A stretch of DNA of 51,188 nucleotides, from assembly GCA_002498385.1 (NCBI GenBank), contig DAHH01000015.1:259020-310207 (forward strand), in the 5' to 3' direction. Of this stretch, positions 25,818 through 34,442 are shown one piece after another. The notes beneath the pieces were generated by a model. It did no database searches. It was not told the origin of the DNA and was given only the letters and a program-made list of their open reading frames with translations. This DNA is from Methanobacterium sp. UBA410 (lineage in GTDB: Archaea; Methanobacteriota; Methanobacteria; Methanobacteriales; Methanobacteriaceae). Position numbers and translations under genes: made by a program. Within the stretch, counting starts at the first letter, position 1, and each line of letters starts with the position of its first letter.

Positions 25818-26705
25818 ATGGTTGACATGAAAGAGATAAAGTCCGTTGGACCAGCATCATTCACGTTGATGTCATCTTCAATTCAGGCAGTGCTGGTGTT
25901 TATATTTGCGGTGATATGTGCAGTTGCGTTCGGAACAGCTTCAACATTTGTACCAGAGCTTTCAAATGTAGCTGGAGTCATTGCAGCTTTAGGCGTGGCT
26001 ATAATAGTTATTTTACCCATAAGTTCATTTTTAATCAACGTTATGATTTCATTCATCAGCATTATACTGTACAATGGTCTGGCACCCAGAATTGGGGGTA
26101 TAAAACTGGGTTTTGATGGAAATGAAATAAAATCAATCCCAGCGGTGCCGTTTGCACTGATTATGGCATGCATTGCAATGATATGGGCGTTTATCATAGG
26201 AGTTTTGTTGGCAGCCGCCCTTATCCCTTTAACAGGGGTTATTGGAACATCATTGTCCAGTGCAACAGGAGTTTCAATGGCAAATCTTGGAGCTGTGGGG
26301 ATCTTTGGAGCGTTGTTCCTGATTATTGGATTGCCGATAATTGTGTTCATTGCAGGGTTCATAGTGCATGCACTGGCTGCAGTGTTCTACAACCTGCTGA
26401 TACCACGCGTTGGAGGGGTACAGCTTGAACTTGCTGTGGCAGATAATGGAAACAGGATAGAATCCATACCAGTTTTACCAGCATCACTGGCCATTTCAGT
26501 AGTTTTCACAGTTTTCGGGTTGATAATAGGTTTAATCAGTTTGATAATGTTCAGTGCACGTGGAAACGTTGCAGGTGGATTTTTATCACTTGTGTACAAC
26601 ATCGTAGGTTACTTCTTAACTTACTTCATTCTCGTGGCTCTGATAACAGTATTTTACAATTTGCTGGCACCAAAACTCGGCGGAATCAGGTTACGTCTGG
26701 ATTGA
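25818..26705 (+). CDS. Membrane protein built of three internal repeats (paralogue A)
   Basis: A 295-residue integral membrane protein of unknown function. It contains three copies of a module of about 95 residues. Each opens with an EIKSIPxVPFALxxSSI-like cap (near residues 5, 108 and 215), has two hydrophobic helices, and closes with FYNLLAPKIGGIKLE-like sequence (near 86, 192 and 281). The total is about six membrane helices. The end of one module runs straight into the next. The neighbouring gene encodes a close paralogue of exactly the same length. GGTGAG precedes the ATG. No transporter or enzyme motif was recognised; a scaffold or lipid-interacting role is only a guess. Confidence 0.8.
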   Translation: MVDMKEIKSVGPASFTLMSSSIQAVLVFIFAVICAVAFGTASTFVPELSNVAGVIAALGVAIIVILPISSFLINVMISFISIILYNGLAPRIGGIKLGFDGNEIKSIPAVPFALIMACIAMIWAFIIGVLLAAALIPLTGVIGTSLSSATGVSMANLGAVGIFGALFLIIGLPIIVFIAGFIVHALAAVFYNLLIPRVGGVQLELAVADNGNRIESIPVLPASLAISVVFTVFGLIIGLISLIMFSARGNVAGGFLSLVYNIVGYFLTYFILVALITVFYNLLAPKLGGIRLRLD

Positions 26706-26893
26706 ACCGTTAATTTTAGGTAAATGCACTTAAAATTCCTTTTTTATCCTCCATTTTTTTTTAGTTTGGATTTTAGTAAAACCATTCCCACATGAAACTC
26801 CCAGCGAAACTCTCCCTCCTCGAAGATAAAAAAAACAGCAAGATTTAATTACAAGGGAGTTTTAAGGATTAGAACAAGGAGGAGGTGATTTAT

Positions 26894-27781
26894 TTGTCGG
26901 ATTTAAAGGAGATCAGATCTATTCGCGTGGTGCCCTTCACTTTGATGTCATCATCAATTTCAGCAGTGATGGGATTTTTATACGCAATAGTTCTTGTAGT
27001 GATCATGGGAATTGCAGGAACATCGTTGTCGCAGGGAAATTTGGGAGCAGGTACAATTGCAACTCTGGCCCTTGCCATGATACTGGCCCTGCCAACAGCC
27101 AGCTTCCTGATCACCACACTGCAGTCATTTTTAGAAACAGTACTGTACAACATATTCGTTCCAAGGCTTGGTGGAATCAAACTGGAACTTGAAGATTTAA
27201 AGGAGGTTAAGTCAGTCCCTGTTGTGCCGTTTGCACTTATGGTATCTTCAATAGCTACAGTGCTGATATTTCTGGTTATGCTGATACTGGGCCCGCTCTT
27301 CATGTCCCTAATTCAGAGTGCTGCACTGAGCGGAAGAATACCTGGTGTCGAATCATTTGGAGCACTGGGAATCCTTGGAATTTTAATTATGGTAATTGGA
27401 GTTCCAATTTTGACCTTCGTGGTTGTTTTCATTGTGTCTGCACTTGCAGCCATATTTTACAACCTCCTGGCACCTAAAATCGGAGGTATCCAGTTTGAAT
27501 TTGCACTGCTAAGTGAAAAACTGCATGAGATAAGGTCCATACCTGTTGTAAAATTTGCAGTTATACTCACGGTTGTTGGAACCATCCTAATATTTATCTT
27601 TGGAATTTTAGGCATGGCACTGAGTATTGCAGCTGGAACATCAGCATCTTCTGCAGTTTTAGACCTTTTAATCAACGTGGCCATAAACTTCGTGATTGGA
27701 TTCGTGATCTACGCAATTGCGGCAGCACTCTACAATTTCCTGGCTCCAAAGATAGGTACAGTGAAACTAGAACTTGAATAA
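26894..27781 (+). CDS. Membrane protein built of three internal repeats (paralogue B)
   Basis: A 295-residue paralogue of the gene just upstream with the same three-module layout. Module caps are LKEIRSIRVVPFTLMSSSI at the start, LKEVKSVPVVPFALMVSSI in the middle and LHEIRSIPVVKFAVILT in the last third. Closing segments are LYNIFVPRLGGIKLE, FYNLLAPKIGGIQFE and LYNFLAPKIGTVKLE. The start is TTG at 26894, because GGAGGTGAT (26881-26889) lies four bases upstream and the GTG inside that site cannot serve. The gap of 188 bases between the twins suggests separate translation but perhaps a shared transcript. Function unknown. Confidence 0.8.
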   Translation: MSDLKEIRSIRVVPFTLMSSSISAVMGFLYAIVLVVIMGIAGTSLSQGNLGAGTIATLALAMILALPTASFLITTLQSFLETVLYNIFVPRLGGIKLELEDLKEVKSVPVVPFALMVSSIATVLIFLVMLILGPLFMSLIQSAALSGRIPGVESFGALGILGILIMVIGVPILTFVVVFIVSALAAIFYNLLAPKIGGIQFEFALLSEKLHEIRSIPVVKFAVILTVVGTILIFIFGILGMALSIAAGTSASSAVLDLLINVAINFVIGFVIYAIAAALYNFLAPKIGTVKLELE

Positions 27782-28063
27782 GAAAAAGGTTTTTTAAGTG
27801 AATAATGCGGGAACTGGACCAACAAAAGTAATGGCAGATATTGGATAAAAAAAGGATGTACTGTAAAGAGGACAAATATTCAATAAATTTACATTAAATC
27901 GAAAATTGGTAACCAGTACCCCGCTCTTTTTTTAAAGGTGCATGTTAATTCTTGGGATTTAATTTTTGGGTCTTGAAGGTTAAGTTCCATCCAAAAAGTG
28001 TATGTTGGCTGGAATGGGACCTCAATGAAAAAATCTTTTAGGTAGACACGGAAAAGTGTAAGT

Positions 28064-28474
28064 ATGGAATCAAAAATTATTAAAAGCAGGAAAATCTCAA
28101 AGGGACGTGCAAAAGGCGAAATAATATTAACAAATGACTCTATAAGCTTTCTTGGTGGTGTTGACCCTAAAACCGGTACTGTAATAGATTCAAAACATGA
28201 ATTACACGGCAGGAATATAAAGGGGAAGGTGCTGGTTATACCTTCAGGCAAGGGTTCAACCGTTGGATCCTACGTTATATACCAGATGTCCAAGAACAAA
28301 ACAGCACCTGCAGCAATAATAGCCCTTGAAGCCGAACCCATAATTGCAACAGGCGCCATAATGGCTGCTATACCAATGGTTGACAGACCTGAAGCTGCAG
28401 TTCTGGATATTTTAAAAGATGGGGATATGGTTGAGGTTGATGCAGATTCAGGAACCATAAAGGTTTTAGATTAA
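28064..28474 (+). CDS. Phosphomevalonate dehydratase small subunit (aconitase X swivel domain, DUF126)
   Basis: A 136-residue swivelling-domain protein. In archaea the pair of aconitase X large (DUF521) and small (DUF126) subunits dehydrates 5-phosphomevalonate to trans-anhydromevalonate phosphate in the archaeal mevalonate pathway for isoprenoid lipids. Landmarks are SKGRAKGEIILTNDSISFLGGVDP-type sequence at 11-35 and VLVIPSGKGSTVGSYVIYQM, whose PSGKGST loop carries the conserved serine. The large subunit lies outside the window. The ribosome site is weak. Family membership is clear; the precise role rests on work on archaeal homologues. Confidence 0.88.
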   Translation: MESKIIKSRKISKGRAKGEIILTNDSISFLGGVDPKTGTVIDSKHELHGRNIKGKVLVIPSGKGSTVGSYVIYQMSKNKTAPAAIIALEAEPIIATGAIMAAIPMVDRPEAAVLDILKDGDMVEVDADSGTIKVLD

Positions 28475-28502
28475 AGTTCTTGCATGCAACATCCTACGAA
28501 AA

Positions 28503-28536
28503 TTGAATGGAATTAACCTTTGAATGGAATTAACCT
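28503..28536. repeat. Direct duplication of a 17-base unit
   Basis: TTGAATGGAATTAACCT occurs twice in tandem (28503 and 28520) just after the PMDh small-subunit gene. AT-rich near-repeats around AAATCCTCTTAA continue to about 28600. Confidence 0.75.
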
Positions 28537-28668
28537 TAAAGATTAATTCTTAACCTTTTAAATCCTCTTAAATCTCTTTAAATCCTCTTAACCTTATAAA
28601 ATCTGAACTTTTCAATGCACTAGCTTTTATCAGGTTAAGATTTCGTTTTAGCTGATTTTCATGGACGT

Positions 28669-29061
28669 TTATCTCCCATTTTTCTGGATTAAAGCCCCTG
28701 CAAATCCACCAGCAGCTCCTAAAATTCCCCCTATAAACACGAGGATTATTGTAACCAGTAAACCCACAACTGCAGTGATTGTGCCAGCTAAAAGTCCTAT
28801 TTTTGCAAATATAAGTCCTAAAACCATGGTTAATGCACCAAATCCTGCCATGAACAGTAATCCAATTATGATGCCGCCTATTATACCTGAAAGCGCTCCA
28901 TCAACTGCTCCATCCTTTTCATATCCATCTTCAATGTAACCTGTTAAAAATCCGCCGATTAGCGGCCCTAAAAATGAAACTGGGAATGCAATAAAGGTTA
29001 AAATTATGGTTAAAACGGCGTTTAAAAGTGCACCTGTTCCAACAGCCTTCCAATCAGTCAT
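28669..29061 (-). CDS. Small membrane protein, DUF5518-like
   Basis: A 130-residue hydrophobic protein with about four membrane helices and glycine-rich packing faces (GGIIIGLLFMAGFG, GGILGAAGGFAGAL). It has a polar loop YIEDGYEKDGAVDGALSG between the second and third helices, which is characteristic of the DUF5518 group common in methanogens. No function is known. The next leftward gene upstream has a similar plan, and the two are probably coexpressed. Confidence 0.7.
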   Translation of the reverse strand: MTDWKAVGTGALLNAVLTIILTFIAFPVSFLGPLIGGFLTGYIEDGYEKDGAVDGALSGIIGGIIIGLLFMAGFGALTMVLGLIFAKIGLLAGTITAVVGLLVTIILVFIGGILGAAGGFAGALIQKNGR

Positions 29062-29083
29062 GTTATCCTCTCTTTATTATAAA

Positions 29084-29123
29084 AACTGTTAATTGATTAA
29101 TTTGAACTGTTAATTGATTAATT
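29084..29123. repeat. Direct duplication of 19 bases with period 21
   Basis: AACTGTTAATTGATTAATT occurs at 29084 and 29105, separated by two bases, in the gap between two leftward membrane-protein genes. Confidence 0.75.
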
Positions 29124-29171
29124 GATCTTTAAAAAAGATAAAAAATTTGGTTTAATTTGTAATGTGTAAAC

Positions 29172-29585
29172 TTATCTTCTCATCTGGACTATGGAACCTA
29201 CAAATCCTCCAAATGCTCCAAGGAGAATGGACATTCCTATGTTACCCACGGCCAGTATCACTATTAGGCCAGCCAACTGCTTTGTAAATCCTACCTTTAC
29301 CATTAGGATCAGTATGCTGATAACTGCTGTGAACAGCCCAACAAGGCTTCCATGAATGGATCCAGTGACATAATCCTGATTAACCTTGTAACCTGTAATT
29401 AAAGCAGCTACAAACACTGCAATGTATAAAAAAAAGTACGTGGGTAAAATCCATCCAATTAAGGGTAGGATCAGTCCAATTAAAAAGTAAAGCACAACTG
29501 CAATTACTACACCTATGAGAATTGACCTTTGATCCACACTTCTCTGATCTGTTTGATCTGCCTTTTGATCCGTTTGATCTGTCAT
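29172..29585 (-). CDS. Small membrane protein, DUF5518-like, with TDQ-rich N-terminus
   Basis: A 137-residue membrane protein with a polar N-terminus of repeated TDQ and DQR units, then about four membrane helices. The loop GYKVNQDYVTGSIHGSLVG corresponds to the polar loop of the neighbouring DUF5518-like protein. The ATG at 29585 follows GGAAGGT by six bases and is preferred over the ATG at 29600, which lacks a site. Function unknown; it belongs to a cluster of small membrane proteins. Confidence 0.65.
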   Translation of the reverse strand: MTDQTDQKADQTDQRSVDQRSILIGVVIAVVLYFLIGLILPLIGWILPTYFFLYIAVFVAALITGYKVNQDYVTGSIHGSLVGLFTAVISILILMVKVGFTKQLAGLIVILAVGNIGMSILLGAFGGFVGSIVQMRR

Positions 29586-29663
29586 AGTTTTACCTTCCAT
29601 TAAAAATTTTAAAGTTTAACGCATATTAATTTATTGGTATTCTGAAAAAGAGTTAAATACATA

Positions 29664-29993
29664 TTAAACAATCAAATCACCACTATTAATCTTGTTTGCG
29701 GTGTTGTAAGCATCAAAAATACTGTATAACCATATTATAAACCATGTGAAGAAGCCTATGACAACAAAAAAAAGTAAACCCGAAACTATGGCCCCAATCA
29801 AAAGTAGGATACCTTTACCAATCTGGCCATTATACATCTGGCCTACACCAATGATTAAGAATGATAACAAAGCTGCAAGCCCTGCACTTTTATTCCTTTC
29901 AGGTGCAACACGAACACCACATTCAGGACATATTTCAGCCCTTTTATCTATTTCAGCACCACAGTTAAAACAGAATTTTGTTTCCTTCTCCAT
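29664..29993 (-). CDS. Zinc-ribbon TM2-like membrane protein
   Basis: A 109-residue protein with an N-terminal zinc ribbon (Cys8, Cys11, Cys22, Cys25, as CFNCG and CPECG) and a membrane part of the TM2 type. The latter has two to three helices, starting SAGLAALLSFLIIGVGQMYNGQIGKG and ending in WLYSIFDAYNTANK. Such proteins are common in methanogens, and none has a known function that I can name. It is transcribed leftward like the two previous membrane genes. Confidence 0.75.
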   Translation of the reverse strand: MEKETKFCFNCGAEIDKRAEICPECGVRVAPERNKSAGLAALLSFLIIGVGQMYNGQIGKGILLLIGAIVSGLLFFVVIGFFTWFIIWLYSIFDAYNTANKINSGDLIV

Positions 29994-30413
29994 TTTTTTA
30001 TCCCTTACCCTTTTTACCCCTTATTAAACTAATATCCAGATTTTAGGTTAGTAATACTAATTAATATACCTGTTCTTTTTTTCTGAATTAATTTGACACA
30101 TGATATAATTAAAAAAAGTTGATTAAAAAGGGTTGGAGGAGACTTATGAAAAGAAGTCCAAACATTCAATACGTCTAAACCCTTCTAAAAAGCAGTTGCA
30201 GATGTTTAACCATGCTCCAGGCCCTTGAACAACACATAACACTTTCAATTTCCAAAAACATGAGCATCTTCTAGGTCAGGTTATGGATTTAGTTCTCCCC
30301 ACTGAATATTTAACCATAATCATTCCAACATCTTCAACCATATTCATCCTCAAAATAAATAAGAATTAAAAGGCTTATATTAATATGAAGATCACAGTTA
30401 AGGAAGATCAACC
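29994..30413. other. Gene-free region with one strong isolated ribosome binding site
   Basis: No sizeable gene is seen. GGAGGAG at 30135 is followed by an ATG at 30146 that opens only ten codons (30146-30178). On the minus strand, a frame from about 30345 to 30130 is open apart from one internal stop, and may be a decayed gene or chance. A TATA-like TTATATTAAT at about 30376-30385 precedes the amidohydrolase. Confidence 0.4.
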
Positions 30414-31646
30414 ATGTACTCTTTAATCAATAACGGAACCCTTATAGATGGTACTGGTAAACCCCCTGTAAAAAAGGCTGCAGTACTGATCAGGGACAAC
30501 CAGATAGTTTATGCAGGACCTGAAAAATCCCTTAAACCCCCTGAAACTGACATGAAACATGTTGATGCCTGCAACGGTTTTATAATGCCCGGATTTGTGG
30601 ATGCCCACGTTCACATCATGGTCAACGGTTTCCACAGGGAAGACCTGATCTACAGGCCCCTCTCTTTTTACTTCTACAACGCAGTTGAAAATCTGCGTCA
30701 AACTCTTAACGCAGGTGTTACAACTGTGCGTGATGCTGGCCTTGCAGATGCAGGAGTTAAGATGGCCGTTGAAAAAGGTTTAATAGCCGGACCCAGAATG
30801 CAGATAAGTATCACACCCCTCTCAATAACAGGTGGCCACTTCGATCTGTGGCTGAACTCCGGCTTCGACATCAAACCATTCTATCCTGGCTACCCAAACA
30901 GCATCTGTGACGGCCCGGAAGGAGTTAGAAAAAAGGTGCGTGAAGTTCTGCGTGCAGGTGCCGAGGTTATAAAGGTCATGACAACTGGAGGAGTTATGAG
31001 TGTGAGCGACGGCCCAGAGTGCGTACAGTTCACCCCCCAAGAGTTGAAGGTCATTGTGGACGAGGCAAGGTACAAGGATCAAACCCGGGTTATGGCCCAT
31101 GCCCATGGTGTCCACGGCATTAAAAATGCCGTAAATGCAGGTGCGCACTCAATTGAACATGGAACCTACCTCGATGATGAGGCCATCCAGATGATGCTTG
31201 AAAAAGGTACTTACCTTGTTCCAACGCTTGTGGTAAATAAGGACAACAAAGAAAGAGCCCAAAGGGGAGAAGTGCGTGAATGGGAAGTTGAGGCTGCACT
31301 CAAAGTATTTGACATCCAGAAGGAAAACATTGCAGAGGCCTACAAGGCAGGTGTTCCCATTGCAATGGGCACAGACTGTGGTGTAATAGAACACGGCCGC
31401 AACCTGGAGGAGCTGAACCTCCTCTGCAGTATAGGTATGACACCACAAGAAGCCCTAGTTGCAGGTACCAGGACCAGTGCAGAGTGTCTTGGATGGCAAG
31501 ATAAAATTGGAACCGTTGAAATGGGAAAACTTGCAGATCTGATTGTGAGCAAAACCGATCCCCTGAAGGATATTAAATCCCTTGGAAACCCTGAAAACAT
31601 TGGCATGGTCATGAAGGGTGGCGAAGTTTTTAAGTATTCATTCTGA
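30414..31646 (+). CDS. Metal-dependent amidohydrolase (imidazolonepropionase/prolidase-like)
   Basis: A 410-residue member of the amidohydrolase superfamily with a binuclear metal site. His65 and His67 lie in DAHVHI, a likely carboxylated Lys187 in EVIKVMTTGGV, further histidines in MAHAHGVHG and SIEHGT, and the catalytic aspartate in MGTDCG. The TTVRDAG and GGHFDLW segments match the group that includes Xaa-Pro dipeptidases and many enzymes annotated as imidazolonepropionases. The histidine-degradation pathway is not expected in a methanogen, so peptide or cyclic-amide hydrolysis is likelier. The substrate cannot be told. The gene sits alone between the membrane-protein cluster and copA. Confidence 0.8.
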   Translation: MYSLINNGTLIDGTGKPPVKKAAVLIRDNQIVYAGPEKSLKPPETDMKHVDACNGFIMPGFVDAHVHIMVNGFHREDLIYRPLSFYFYNAVENLRQTLNAGVTTVRDAGLADAGVKMAVEKGLIAGPRMQISITPLSITGGHFDLWLNSGFDIKPFYPGYPNSICDGPEGVRKKVREVLRAGAEVIKVMTTGGVMSVSDGPECVQFTPQELKVIVDEARYKDQTRVMAHAHGVHGIKNAVNAGAHSIEHGTYLDDEAIQMMLEKGTYLVPTLVVNKDNKERAQRGEVREWEVEAALKVFDIQKENIAEAYKAGVPIAMGTDCGVIEHGRNLEELNLLCSIGMTPQEALVAGTRTSAECLGWQDKIGTVEMGKLADLIVSKTDPLKDIKSLGNPENIGMVMKGGEVFKYSF

Positions 31647-31717
31647 AGATCTTGGAACAATCAAAAGAAATGCAATCAAAAGAGATTTCATAACCCATTC
31701 ACGAACAAAATCAATTC

Positions 31718-34258
31718 ATGAACAGAATTAAACGTGGAATGAAAAACATGGAAGAGCCCAAAAAAAAGGCAAACATCAAGGTATCTGGAATGAGCTGTGC
31801 TTCCTGTGCCCTGAACGTTGAAAAATCCCTGAAAAACCTTGAAGGTGTGGATGAAGCCCAGGTGAACCTGGGTACAGAGGAGGCCACAGTTGAGTACAAC
31901 CCTGAAAGACTCGATCTAAGCCAGCTTGAGACCGCAGTTGAGGAAGCAGGCTACGGTGTCGTCAACGAGAAGGTAACCATTAAAGTCGGAGGTATGAGCT
32001 GCGCAATGTGTGTTAAGGCTATAGAGGATGTTCTGAGCAAACTTGACGGTGTGAGCACTGTTACAGTTAACCTTGCATCTGAAAAGGCTTACGTTACCTA
32101 CAACCCCAAGATGGTCACTGTTGAGGATATGAAGAATGCAATAAACGAGCTCGGCTACCAGTACCTTGGGGTTGAAGGAGAAACTGGAGACCTTGAAGAA
32201 AAACTGCGGCTGAAGGATCTGAAAGAAAAAAGGAACCGAATAATCGTTGGTTTTGGTTTTTCCATTCCCTTAATGGTTATGATGTACTCAAACATCATGC
32301 TTCCAGTTCCAATGCCTGAGTTTATGCTTGCAGTTTCCATCCTTCCATTTATTTACGTTAGCTACCCCATTTTCACAGCAGGCTACAGAGCCCTGCACAA
32401 CCATAACCTTGATATGGACGTCATGTACTCCATGGGTATAGGTGTTGCGTACGTTTCAAGCGTGCTTGGAACCTTCAACATCGTGCTAACACCAGATTTC
32501 ATGTTCTACGAAACAGCCCTCATGCTTGCAGCCTTCCTAATGATGGGGCGCTGGCTTGAAACCCGTGCAAAGGGCAATACTTCCACCGCAATAAAGAAGC
32601 TCATTGGAATGCAGCCTAAAACCGCCACCATCATCAAAGAGGGTGTTGAAGTCTCATTACCCATAGAAGAACTTGTTGTAGATGATCTGGTGGTTGTAAA
32701 ACCCGGTGAAAAGATCCCTGCAGACGGCATGGTTGTGGACGGTGAAAGTTACGTTGACGAATCTACAATTACGGGAGAACCCATTCCAGTTTTAAAAAAT
32801 GCTGGTAAAACAGTTGTTGGAGGCACTATCAACAAGAACGGTGCCCTGAAGTTCAAAACAATGAAGATTGGAAAGGACACAGTGCTTTCCCAGATAATAA
32901 AGCTCGTTGAAACTGCTCAGGGCTCAAAACCACCTGTGCAGAGAATAGCTGATACAGCTGTGACCTACTTCATTCCCACTGTACTTATAATTGCAATCAC
33001 TGCATTCCTTGTCTGGTACGTTGCCCTTGGAAGCACGCTTCTTTTTGGACTCACAGTACTCATATCCATACTTGTTGTGGCCTGTCCATGTGCCCTTGGT
33101 CTTGCAACACCAACGGCTGTAACTGTGGGTATTGGACGTGGAGCTGAGCTTGGAATTCTTGTTAAAAATGGTGAAGCCCTCGAGATATCCGAGAAGATCC
33201 AGACGGTGCTCTTCGATAAAACAGGAACCCTTACCCGAGGAAAACCAGAGGTTACAGACATTTTAACTCTCGATAAATCTTTAAATACAGATAAATCCAT
33301 AGACACAGATTCCATGGATGAAAAATTCCTTCTCCAGGTGGCTGCAAGTGTTGAAAACAACTCTGAACATCCACTTGCAGGTGCAATTGTGAATAAAGCC
33401 CGTGAAAAAGGACTTAAAATTCTTGAAACCCGAAATTTTGAGAGTTTCAGTGGAAAAGGGATAAAAGCTGTTTTAAATGATGTTATTCAAGGTTATGATG
33501 AAACCCGTTCCCAAAACGTTTCCGGTGAAGTGGTTGTTGGAAACAGGTCACTTTTAGCAGATAAGAACATTTCATTAACGGAGAAACTTGAAAGTAAATT
33601 ATTGAAACTTGAAAGTGAAGGCAAAACAGCGGTTGTAGTTGCCATTGATTCAAGGACAGCCGGAGTGATCGCAGTTGCAGACACTTTAAAGGAGAGCACT
33701 GTGGATGCAATCCATGAACTCCAGAACATGGGTCTGGATGTTGGTATGATAACCGGTGACAATGCAGGAACTGCCGATGCCATTGCAAAAAAGGTTGGAA
33801 TTGAAAAGGTGATATCTGAAGTCTTGCCCCAGGATAAAGCACGTGAAGTTAAAAGACTTCAGGATAAAGGAGATGTTGTTGCCTTTGTCGGCGACGGTGT
33901 AAATGATGCACCTGCCCTTGCCCAGTCAGATGTTGGAATAGCCATAGGAAGCGGAACAGACATTGCAATAGAAAGCGGTGATATTGTACTTGTAAAAGAC
34001 AACCTTTTAGATGCTGTTGCAGGTGTTCAGCTCTCAAGAAAGGTTATGGGACGTATAAAATTGAACCTTTTCTGGGCGTTTGCCTACAACGCTGTTTTGA
34101 TACCGGTGGCTGCAGGACTGCTCTACCCAACCTTTGGAATTACTTTTAGACCGGAGTATGCAGGATTGGCCATGGCTTTAAGCTCAGTTACAGTTGTAAG
34201 CCTGTCTTTACTGCTTAAAGGCTACGTTCCTCCAGTTAAGAAACTGAAAACTCAGTGA
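31718..34258 (+). CDS. copA: Copper-exporting P1B-type ATPase CopA
   Basis: An 846-residue heavy-metal P-type ATPase. It has two N-terminal metal-binding domains, GMSCASC (Cys27, Cys30) and GMSCAMC (Cys95, Cys98). The membrane metal site is CPC at 456-458 in VVACPCALGLATPTA. The phosphorylation site is DKTGTLT with Asp500, followed by HPLAGAI-type nucleotide-binding and VGDGVNDAPALAQSD hinge motifs. CPC plus two CxxC domains fits Cu(I) export. ATGs at 31739 and 31748 are alternative starts with little to choose between them. Metal-related small genes follow downstream, which supports a metal-handling neighbourhood. Confidence 0.94.
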   Translation: MNRIKRGMKNMEEPKKKANIKVSGMSCASCALNVEKSLKNLEGVDEAQVNLGTEEATVEYNPERLDLSQLETAVEEAGYGVVNEKVTIKVGGMSCAMCVKAIEDVLSKLDGVSTVTVNLASEKAYVTYNPKMVTVEDMKNAINELGYQYLGVEGETGDLEEKLRLKDLKEKRNRIIVGFGFSIPLMVMMYSNIMLPVPMPEFMLAVSILPFIYVSYPIFTAGYRALHNHNLDMDVMYSMGIGVAYVSSVLGTFNIVLTPDFMFYETALMLAAFLMMGRWLETRAKGNTSTAIKKLIGMQPKTATIIKEGVEVSLPIEELVVDDLVVVKPGEKIPADGMVVDGESYVDESTITGEPIPVLKNAGKTVVGGTINKNGALKFKTMKIGKDTVLSQIIKLVETAQGSKPPVQRIADTAVTYFIPTVLIIAITAFLVWYVALGSTLLFGLTVLISILVVACPCALGLATPTAVTVGIGRGAELGILVKNGEALEISEKIQTVLFDKTGTLTRGKPEVTDILTLDKSLNTDKSIDTDSMDEKFLLQVAASVENNSEHPLAGAIVNKAREKGLKILETRNFESFSGKGIKAVLNDVIQGYDETRSQNVSGEVVVGNRSLLADKNISLTEKLESKLLKLESEGKTAVVVAIDSRTAGVIAVADTLKESTVDAIHELQNMGLDVGMITGDNAGTADAIAKKVGIEKVISEVLPQDKAREVKRLQDKGDVVAFVGDGVNDAPALAQSDVGIAIGSGTDIAIESGDIVLVKDNLLDAVAGVQLSRKVMGRIKLNLFWAFAYNAVLIPVAAGLLYPTFGITFRPEYAGLAMALSSVTVVSLSLLLKGYVPPVKKLKTQ

Positions 34259-34302
34259 AACAGAAAATTTAGGGGTTGTAACACCCTTTTCTCAATTAAA
34301 CC

Positions 34303-34311
34303 ATTTTTTTT
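34303..34311 (+). terminator. Oligo-T tract after copA
   Basis: A run of eight or nine T about 45 bases after the copA stop, without a stem, matches the archaeal type of intrinsic terminator. Confidence 0.35.
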
Positions 34312-34442
34312 CAATTAAAATATTGTCTCATTTCTTTTTATGGTTCAGAAAATGCATAGATTTATTAATTAAAGTAGGAATAAACCCTAGTAATTTGATA
34401 CACATCTGGATCAATTTGATGTTCGAATTTTAAAGAGCTTAG

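Noticed and set aside
27889..28040. Minus-strand frame in the gap before the PMDh small-subunit gene, reading like protein (DFFIEVPFQPTYTFWMEL)
   Set aside because: Its upstream half is antisense to a real gene, there is no start with a ribosome site, and no family is recognised. A gene remnant is possible but not supportable.
30130..30345. Minus-strand frame of about 70 codons with one internal TGA
   Set aside because: Selenocysteine is not expected here, no motif is recognised, and the length is within chance for this composition.
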